Shown here: in pieces, positions 1 through 3,757 of the stretch
Layout of the letters: each line of letters starts with the position of its first letter
Position numbering within the stretch: position 1 is the first letter of the stretch
Origin: Candidatus Parcubacteria bacterium
GTDB lineage: Bacteria > Patescibacteriota > Patescibacteriia > Patescibacteriales > UBA12075
Assembly: GCA_023139655.1 (NCBI GenBank)
Contig: JAGLNE010000041.1
Coordinates: 1-8,317 of the forward strand
Length of the DNA: 8,317 nt
Reading direction: 5' to 3'
Program-made: the position numbers and the translations under genes
Notes under the pieces: generated by a model
What the model was told of the DNA's origin: nothing
What the model saw: the letters and a program-made list of their open reading frames with translations, nothing else
The model's database searches: none

Positions 1-190
1 CCAGAAAAGTCATTAAGTACTTAACGATGTCAACCGCAGTGTCGCGAACATCGCCGTTTTGGGAAGCCAGTCCCAGATTAGTCGCATAGTTTAGCCCTAG
101 GTCAGGCTGAGCCATGGCTGGCAGAGCAAACGCCGCAACAGCCATAAACATTACCGCGAAGATGGCTGTGAAACAAAACACTTTTTTCAT
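1..190 (-). CDS. TrbC/VirB2-like pilin-type membrane protein, C-terminus cut by the window edge
   Basis: Reading leftwards from the ATG at 188-190, 63 codons are visible before the window ends, and the frame is still open. The product starts MKKVFCFTAIF, has a signal peptide (Lys-Lys, hydrophobic core to about residue 24) and a predicted signal peptidase I site after PAMA (residues 24-27), followed by QPDLGLNYATNLGLAS. The visible end (DIVKYLMTFL) is the start of the first mature membrane segment. It is a close paralogue of the gene at 441-827: bases 1-120 align without gaps to 635-754 with about 17 differences counted by eye, and the mature protein parts differ at only two residues. By that homology it should be a small two-helix pilin-like subunit of a type IV secretion or conjugation-like apparatus. 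The start has no clear SD (AGTGAAAATT before ATG), unlike its neighbour. It may be cotranscribed with 441-827 or use its own weak promoter (TTAACA at 223-228). Confidence 0.85.
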   Translation of the reverse strand, partial: MKKVFCFTAIFAVMFMAVAAFALPAMAQPDLGLNYATNLGLASQNGDVRDTAVDIVKYLMTFL

Positions 191-228
191 AATTTTCACT
201 TTTAAAATTATTTAATTTTTTATGTTAA

Positions 229-249
229 CTGCTTCCCTCCCGGAAGCAG
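229..249. repeat. Perfect 8-bp hairpin upstream of the partial pilin gene
   Basis: CTGCTTCC (229-236) pairs perfectly with GGAAGCAG (242-249) around a 5-base loop. It lies 39 bases upstream of the start codon at 190. It would fold in RNA read from either strand. Without a U-run it is more likely a stabilising or processing structure than a terminator; the function is inference. Confidence 0.6.
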
Positions 250-261
250 ATTTATGTTACT

Positions 262-294
262 CGCTTTACCCCAAGGGCACTTCCGTCGGGCGCG
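262..294 (-). repeat. 33-bp repeat module, inverted relative to the copy at 1021-1053
   Basis: The reverse complement of 262-294 matches 1021-1053 at 31 of 33 positions by eye. The core CGCTTTACCCCAAGGGCAC followed by TTCCGT is identical. A shortened relative, CGCTTTACTCC, is seen at 7464-7474 inside another repeat. It therefore behaves as a movable module within the intergenic repeat family. Confidence 0.75.
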
Positions 295-307
295 CTCGGC
301 CCCGCTA

Positions 308-330
308 CCCTTCGACAAGCTCAGGACAGG
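308..330 (+). repeat. Short dispersed-type repeat containing TTCGACAAGCTCAGGA
   Basis: The stretch CCC-TTCGACAAGCTCAGGA-CAGG is a familiar dispersed intergenic repeat core in many bacterial genomes. It occurs once here, directly beside the 33-bp module. The assignment rests on recognition of the motif, not on a second copy in this window. Confidence 0.45.
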
Positions 331-368
331 CAAATGGGGCACATGCGAATAATGCGGTGCGAATATTA

Positions 369-409
369 CACTGCCGAAAATGTGAGGGTTTCTCATACAC
401 TCGGCAGTG
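369..409. repeat. Hairpin with 9-bp perfect outer stem
   Basis: CACTGCCGA (369-377) is the exact reverse complement of TCGGCAGTG (401-409). The interior continues pairing: TGTGAG (381-386) faces CTCA-TA-CA (392-399) with a two-base bulge. It sits about 30-70 bases beyond the stop of the 441-827 pilin gene and touches the next hairpin. Possible roles are mRNA 3'-end protection or a processing site; there is no T-run. Confidence 0.6.
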
Positions 410-432
410 GGCCCTCTGTGAGCAGAAGGCCC
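409..432 (-). repeat. Strong hairpin just after the 441-827 pilin gene
   Basis: GGGCC-C-TCTG (409-418) pairs with CAGA-A-GGCCC (423-432) around a TGAG tetraloop, with one C/A mismatch. In the minus direction it begins nine bases past the TAA stop of the pilin gene. The place is right for a terminator or 3' stabiliser, but the expected U-tract is missing. Partial termination or processing that sets the ratio of the two pilins is possible but inferred. Confidence 0.5.
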
Positions 433-440
433 GCTTATAG

Positions 441-827
441 TTAAAACTGCCCTGATATAGCATTATTTGTGATTTGAACCACAAAAGTAACGATAGCGAA
501 AGCCGCTAAGATTATTATCAGACCGACCATACCGGCCATCAGAAGCTTTTTGGCCTCAGCTACCTTGTCCTCGTTTCCGCCGGCTGTCATCCATTTAAAA
601 CCACCCAGCAGGATAACTACCGTAGCAATGATGCCGAGAAAAGTCATCAAATATTTAACGATGTCAACCGCAGTGTCGCGAACATCACCATTTTGGGAAG
701 ATAGTCCCAGGTTAGTTGCGTAGTTGAGTCCCAGTTCCGGTTGAGCCATGGCTGGAGCCACGCAAAAACTAAAGGCAAGTACAAAAATAAAACTAGATAC
801 GATGAATTTTGTAAACGTTTTGTTCAT
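441..827 (-). CDS. TrbC/VirB2-like pilin-type small membrane protein
   Basis: This 128-residue protein has a signal peptide (Lys at residues 3 and 7, hydrophobic 9-24) with a likely signal peptidase I cut after AMA (26-28). Next come a short mature N-terminus (QPELGLNYATNLGLSS), a first membrane helix at about 56-76, a polar loop with GGFKWMTAGGNEDKV (75-89), and a second helix at about 97-118. This is the layout of VirB2/TrbC pilins. The loop motif is typical of the small T4SS-pilin-type proteins abundant in Patescibacteria. In that family the protein is thought to form or anchor a pilus or DNA-uptake/secretion apparatus in the cytoplasmic membrane; the exact role is unproven. The ATG at 827 is supported by a strong SD at 831-839 and a promoter at 925-953. 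A paralogue follows downstream at 190. No other type IV secretion gene is in the window. Confidence 0.85.
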   Translation of the reverse strand: MNKTFTKFIVSSFIFVLAFSFCVAPAMAQPELGLNYATNLGLSSQNGDVRDTAVDIVKYLMTFLGIIATVVILLGGFKWMTAGGNEDKVAEAKKLLMAGMVGLIIILAAFAIVTFVVQITNNAISGQF

Positions 828-830
828 AAT

Positions 831-839
831 TCACCCCCT
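831..839 (-). promoter_or_regulatory. Strong Shine-Dalgarno site of the 441-827 pilin gene
   Basis: On the minus strand the sequence is AGGGGGTGA, differing at one base from the full anti-SD complement AGGAGGTGA (a G·U pair is possible). It ends three bases before ATG. It is the only strong SD I see in the window; the other genes have weak sites or none. This suggests high expression of this pilin and fixes its start. Confidence 0.75.
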
Positions 840-849
840 TTCATTTTTT

Positions 850-876
850 ACGCGTACTTAATAACAAAATACGCGT
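850..876. repeat. Inverted repeat ACGCGTA/TACGCGT in the pilin leader
   Basis: ACGCGTA (850-856) and TACGCGT (870-876) are exact reverse complements separated by 13 AT-rich bases. ACGCGT is itself a palindrome. The pair lies between the predicted transcription start and the SD of the pilin gene. It could be an RNA hairpin or a dimeric operator; the sequence does not decide between these. Confidence 0.45.
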
Positions 877-924
877 TAAAATTAATTGTTAAACAATAAA
901 TTTTTGTTTATTAACATTTCCTAT

Positions 925-953
925 ATTATAACAAATTTGCTAACAAATAACAA
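925..953 (-). promoter_or_regulatory. Sigma-70-type promoter for the 441-827 pilin gene
   Basis: Read on the minus strand, a -35 box TTGTTA (953-948) is followed by 17 bases and a perfect -10 box TATAAT (930-925). Transcription should start near 918, giving a leader of about 90 bases that contains the ACGCGT inverted repeat and the strong SD. Chance matches are common in AT-rich DNA, but spacing, position and box quality all agree. Confidence 0.6.
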
Positions 954-1003
954 TCAAATTTAAAAGTAACTGCTTACTGGGCATGTAACAACACCATAAA
1001 TTT

Positions 1004-1124
1004 TGTCATTCTGAATGAAGCGCGCTCAACGGAAGTGCCCTTGGGGTAAAGCGCAATGAAGAATCTCGTGATTAGCGCTTTAAACTCGGGATTCTTTCCC
1101 GAGGGCTCGGGACTCAGAATGACA
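1004..1124 (+). repeat. Palindromic dispersed element with inserted module (copy B)
   Basis: The ends TGTCATTCTGA (1004-1014) and TCAGAATGACA (1114-1124) are exact inverted repeats of 11 bp. The left arm reads TGTCATTCTGAATGAAGCG, then the 33-bp module at 1021-1053, then the usual arm sequence GAAGAATCTCG. The right half carries a perfect hairpin CCCGAG-GG-CTCGGG (1098-1111) and alternative pairing of CTCGGG (1085-1090) with CCCGAG (1098-1103). No coding capacity and no transposase are visible. It is best described as a MITE- or REP-like element related to those at 6111, 7411, 7494 and 8290. Whether it moves is unknown. Confidence 0.8.
1021..1053 (+). repeat. 33-bp module inserted in repeat copy B
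   Basis: This segment interrupts the otherwise conserved left arm of the 1004-1124 element and matches 262-294 in opposite orientation at 31 of 33 positions. The other full copies (6111, 7411, 7494) lack it at this position. Confidence 0.7.
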
Positions 1125-1159
1125 GTGGGAAGTTATTTTTAAAACAAAAAAGATTTAAT

Positions 1160-1188
1160 TTAATTAATTTAGGCTGATATGTTATTAT
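1160..1188 (+). promoter_or_regulatory. Possible extended -10 promoter for the glycan cluster
   Basis: TG-T-TATTAT (1180-1188) is an extended -10 element. A weak -35 candidate, TTAATT, sits 17 bases upstream at 1160-1165. The predicted start near 1195 gives a leader of about 28 bases to the ATG at 1223. It is in the right place for the first gene of the rightward cluster, but AT richness makes such matches cheap. Confidence 0.35.
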
Positions 1189-1222
1189 TAGACTGTAGAA
1201 TAATATTTATTTTTGAATTTTT

Positions 1223-2836
1223 ATGCACAAATTTACCTATCGGCGGGTGCTAATATTTTTATTTTTTGTATTATTAGCCTCAATATTAATAAAAAATTCT
1301 TTTTCATATTTAGACCCGGATCTAGGCTGGCATTTGCGGGTAGGCGGCGAGATACTGGAAAACAGAGCTGTTCCGGAAACCGAGAATTATTTATATTTAA
1401 TTTCCGGTAAATCTTGGGTTGACCACGAATGGCTGTTAAATGTAATTTCTTATTTATTTTTTAATTATTCTACTTATATTGGTTTAAGCTTGTTTTTTGC
1501 CTTGACCGCGGTCGCAATTTTTATATTGCTTTATTGCTACACTCGCAAGTATTTTTTAAAGCATAAGGCGAATATTTTGGTATTTGTCTTGTTTTTACTT
1601 GGCGTAATGGCGTCCGTACCCAGTCTGGGGGTGCGTTTGCAGGAATATACTTTGCTAAATTTACTTGTTCTTATTATTTTGCTTCACAAAACAAGCAAAT
1701 CCGATAATTTCAAATATTTATATTGGCTGCCTTTGCTGTTTTTATGGTGGGCCAATATCCACGGCGGATATTTGATCGGCTTTGTGGTGATGTTTATGTG
1801 GGGTGCATATCGAATCATAGGACCCTATATATCAAAATGGAATAAGCTAGAGAAATTTTTCTTTGACAAAAAAGTTTCAAAAGAAAATTTAATAACAATG
1901 ATTCTTATTTTCCTCCTCGCGATCATAGCCACCTTGTTTACGCCCTACGGCCTTAAACTTTATACTTTTTTGGGCGGGAATTATTCAGACACTTTTTATT
2001 TTACTCATATAATAGAATGGCTGCCGGCCTGGTATTATCCAATTATTGTTTATCAGCTGTTTTATGCCGCTTTAGCCACTGCCATGCTGGTTCTAATGCT
2101 AGTACCGCAAAAAGGCTATGGCCAACAATTTAAAATAAATATTTGGCATTACGGTCTGTCCTGGTTCTTTTTTATTTTGGCCATAAAGTCCAGGCGGCAC
2201 TTTCCTTTGTTCGTGGTTATTTCTTTTCCCCTTTTAGCGCAGTTTGTCAATGTTTATTTTACTGCCGGCTCGGCAAGTTTTAAGGAATTTTTAAAAACAA
2301 ATATATTTGTTAAAATTTATGTAATTTTAGCTATAGTTCTTAGTATATTAATTACTAATTTGCAAACTAATTATACTGCCGACCCTTTTATTAACCCCAA
2401 GTTTTGTGAGCGCTATCCTTGCGCTGCTACCCAATTTATGAAAAGCGATGTTAAATACTTAGGTCCAAGAATATTTAACGCCTATGACTGGGGTGGTTAT
2501 CTGGATTATATTTGGCCACAGAAACAATTATTTATTGACGGACGTTTGCCGATTTATAAAGTTGGGCAAGATAATTACAGCCTATTGCAGGAATATTATA
2601 CTTTTTTTAATAAAGATCAGGTTGAAGAAAAATTAAATGAATACGAAATTGAGCTGGTTCTTTTGCGCCTTACGCGTGCGCCGCGTCTTAGCTGGTGGGA
2701 AAAATATATTTTTGGTTTTAACGAGGAGAATTTTGAAGATATTAATCAGCATATTGTCACCTATTTAGATGAAAGTCCTATCTGGCAGGAGTCATATAAT
2801 GATGGAATTGCCGCGATTTACGTGAAAGCGGAATAA
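1223..2836 (+). CDS. GT-C-like multipass membrane protein, putative polyprenyl-linked glycosyltransferase
   Basis: This 537-residue protein has about ten to eleven hydrophobic segments from residue 9 to about 378, then a soluble outer-face domain of about 160 residues. After the first helix comes DPDLGWHLRVG (31-41, acidic D31 and D33, H37), then WVDHEWL (65-71), an aromatic HGGY (180-183), and SRRHFPLF (323-330). The first outer loop with D-x-D-x-x-W-H resembles the acidic catalytic loop of GT-C enzymes, which use polyprenyl-phosphate sugars outside the membrane. The soluble tail has NAYDWGGYL (419-427) and FIDGR (437-441), hallmarks of a large uncharacterised bacterial membrane family. The donor and acceptor cannot be read from sequence. 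The ATG at 1223 has no SD but is the first start before the membrane helix. It is the first gene of the rightward cluster; a polyprenyl-phosphate hexose synthase follows. Confidence 0.8.
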   Translation: MHKFTYRRVLIFLFFVLLASILIKNSFSYLDPDLGWHLRVGGEILENRAVPETENYLYLISGKSWVDHEWLLNVISYLFFNYSTYIGLSLFFALTAVAIFILLYCYTRKYFLKHKANILVFVLFLLGVMASVPSLGVRLQEYTLLNLLVLIILLHKTSKSDNFKYLYWLPLLFLWWANIHGGYLIGFVVMFMWGAYRIIGPYISKWNKLEKFFFDKKVSKENLITMILIFLLAIIATLFTPYGLKLYTFLGGNYSDTFYFTHIIEWLPAWYYPIIVYQLFYAALATAMLVLMLVPQKGYGQQFKINIWHYGLSWFFFILAIKSRRHFPLFVVISFPLLAQFVNVYFTAGSASFKEFLKTNIFVKIYVILAIVLSILITNLQTNYTADPFINPKFCERYPCAATQFMKSDVKYLGPRIFNAYDWGGYLDYIWPQKQLFIDGRLPIYKVGQDNYSLLQEYYTFFNKDQVEEKLNEYEIELVLLRLTRAPRLSWWEKYIFGFNEENFEDINQHIVTYLDESPIWQESYNDGIAAIYVKAE

Positions 2837-2976
2837 ATAACTTTATAAGTGTTTTGGTTTAGTCTATAATTAATAGTAAGTTATATACTTATTTAGATAG
2901 CAGATAGCAGATAGCAGATAACACTATGAATAAGTTAGTTTCTGCTTCCTGTTTTCTGCTTTCTGTTATCTCAAAA
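2837..2976 (+). other. Gap with possible promoter and paired heptad arrays
   Basis: Between the first and second glycan genes there is a perfect -10 hexamer TATAAT (2865-2870) with only a weak -35 (TTTATA, 2842-2847, 17-base spacing). A small hairpin TAAGT-TATAT-ACTTA lies at 2877-2891. The rest is taken up by the heptad repeat described separately. A weak internal promoter for the GT2 is possible. Confidence 0.35.
2895..2971. repeat. Inverted pair of 7-base tandem arrays
   Basis: The left array is AGATAGC three times perfectly (2895-2915) plus AGATAAC (2916-2922). Read on the minus strand from 2971, the right array is AGATAAC, AGAAAGC, AGAAAAC, AGGAAGC, AGAAAC(T), ending near 2937. So two heptad arrays of the same consensus (AGAWAGC) face each other around about 15 bases. 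AGATAACA (2916-2923) pairs exactly with TGTTATCT (2964-2971). The right array is in frame with the GT2 gene and would code for a serine/leucine/cysteine-rich leader if translated. Confidence 0.8.
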
Positions 2977-3702
2977 ATGCATTTATCCGTCATTGTGCCA
3001 GCTTATAATGAGGCTAATACAATTGAGAAAAATTTAAATATATATAATGATTATTTAATTAAGCAGCCCTATGATTATGAGCTGATTTTAGTTAATGACG
3101 GATCTTTGGACAAAACATTGGCGATCGTTAACGATTTAAAAAAGAAAATTGAAAATTTAATGATAATTAATCAGCCGTCTAATCAAGGCAAGGGTGCGGC
3201 CGTGCGCGCTGGCCTGCTTGCGGCAAGGGGAGAGTATCGGTTGTTTTTGGACGCTGATAATGCCACGCCCATAGAGCATCTTGACGCAGTTTGGCCGCAG
3301 ATTGAGCGTGGAGCCGATATGGTAATCGGTAGCCGCCACCCAAGGGACGCGGCCGAGACCAAGATAATAGTACCCCAGGTTTTATGGAAGCGGTTTCTGG
3401 GTAAGGCCGGGAATTTATTGTTTCAGTCAATGGCTGTACGCGGAATTTGGGATACTCAATGCGGCTTTAAAATAATGCGCGCCGAGTTGGCTAAAAAACT
3501 TTTACCGCTCTGCCAGTGCCGGCGCTGGGCCTTGGACGCTGAACTACTGATGCTCGCGCGCCAAGCAAATTATAATATCGTCGCCATTCCGGTCAAGTGG
3601 TCCAACTCCAAAGAGAGTCGGGTTGGCTTCGTGGGTTATTTTATAACTTTGGCTGAGTTAATCGGGATTAAGTGGCGTATTCTTACTAAGAGACTGTTTT
3701 AA
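2977..3702 (+). CDS. GT2 glycosyltransferase, polyprenyl-phosphate hexose synthase type (ALG5/DPM-like)
   Basis: From the start chosen here the product has 241 residues and is a complete GT-A fold of family 2. It has LSVIVPAYNEA at the N-terminus, VNDGS (39-43), NQGKGAAVRAGLL, the metal-binding FLDADNATP (90-98), GSRH (118-121), DTQCGFK (159-165) and RRWALDAELL (182-191). QCGFK with W-x-x-D-x-E-L is the signature of dolichyl/polyprenyl-phosphate glucose or mannose synthases. They transfer a sugar from a nucleotide donor to polyprenyl phosphate at the cytoplasmic face. There is no C-terminal membrane domain, so it should be a peripheral enzyme. An in-frame ATG at 2926 would add MNKLVSASCFLLSVISK, but 2937-2971 is heptad repeat and family proteins begin at the LSVIVPAYNE strand, so I prefer 2977. 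Neither start has a good SD. It probably supplies the lipid-linked sugar used by the flanking GT-C proteins. Confidence 0.88.
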   Translation: MHLSVIVPAYNEANTIEKNLNIYNDYLIKQPYDYELILVNDGSLDKTLAIVNDLKKKIENLMIINQPSNQGKGAAVRAGLLAARGEYRLFLDADNATPIEHLDAVWPQIERGADMVIGSRHPRDAAETKIIVPQVLWKRFLGKAGNLLFQSMAVRGIWDTQCGFKIMRAELAKKLLPLCQCRRWALDAELLMLARQANYNIVAIPVKWSNSKESRVGFVGYFITLAELIGIKWRILTKRLF

Positions 3703-3708
3703 ACAATA

Positions 3709-3735
3709 GTTGAATTGGTGAATTTTGTAGAACAA
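3709..3735 (+). repeat. Possible decayed 9-base tandem repeat in the gap after the GT2
   Basis: GTTGAATTG, GTGAATTTT and GTAGAACAA follow each other with weak mutual similarity. The pattern recalls GTTGAATTG-type tandem repeats seen between genes in related genomes, but here it is too eroded to be certain. The remaining bases to 3757 are AT-rich with no strong SD before the next ATG. Confidence 0.25.
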
Positions 3736-3757
3736 TCAATTAAACAAGAAATTAAAG

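Larger units (their letters stand above)
191..440 (-). other. Spacer between tandem pilin genes with three hairpins and repeat fragments
   Basis: This 250-base gap is unlike the AT-rich genes around it: it is GC-rich in the middle and built from inverted repeats. From right to left, the direction of pilin transcription, it holds a hairpin at 409-432, a hairpin at 369-409, a widespread-type repeat fragment at 308-330, a 33-bp repeat module at 262-294, and a hairpin at 229-249. An open frame crosses it on the plus strand, but its codons lie across these repeats and hairpins, so I do not call it a gene. No hairpin is followed by a T-run on either strand, so none is a textbook terminator. Confidence 0.6.
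828..1222. other. Divergent intergenic region between the pilin genes and the glycan cluster
   Basis: This 395-base spacer contains no convincing gene. From left to right it has the pilin SD and leader with an inverted repeat (831-876), an AT-rich imperfect dyad at about 888-915, the pilin promoter (925-953), an unassigned AT-rich stretch (954-1003), a GC-richer inverted-repeat element (1004-1124), and an AT-rich segment with a possible rightward promoter (1160-1188). The repeat separates the two divergent promoters. Confidence 0.7.

Noticed and set aside
409..432. Rho-independent terminator after the 441-827 pilin gene
   Set aside because: The hairpin is good, but no T-run follows on the minus strand, so I keep it as a hairpin only.
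222..440. 72-codon plus-strand reading frame between the pilin genes
   Set aside because: It runs through the three hairpins and the repeat modules, has no SD, and its protein is low-complexity with no domain. The open frame reflects GC-rich repeat DNA.
1004..1124. Insertion sequence
   Set aside because: There is no transposase frame inside and I see no clear target-site duplication. It fits a small non-autonomous palindromic repeat.
2895..2922. CRISPR-like array
   Set aside because: The units are 7 bases with no spacers and no cas genes nearby. It is a simple tandem repeat.
2926..2976. Signal peptide or membrane anchor on the GT2 enzyme
   Set aside because: The hydrophobic leader is encoded mostly by the right heptad array, and GT2 polyprenyl-phosphate synthases start at the conserved strand at 2977.
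3157..3430. Minus-strand frames inside the GT2 gene
   Set aside because: They are antisense shadows of a gene with all family motifs in place, made possible by a locally GC-rich stretch.
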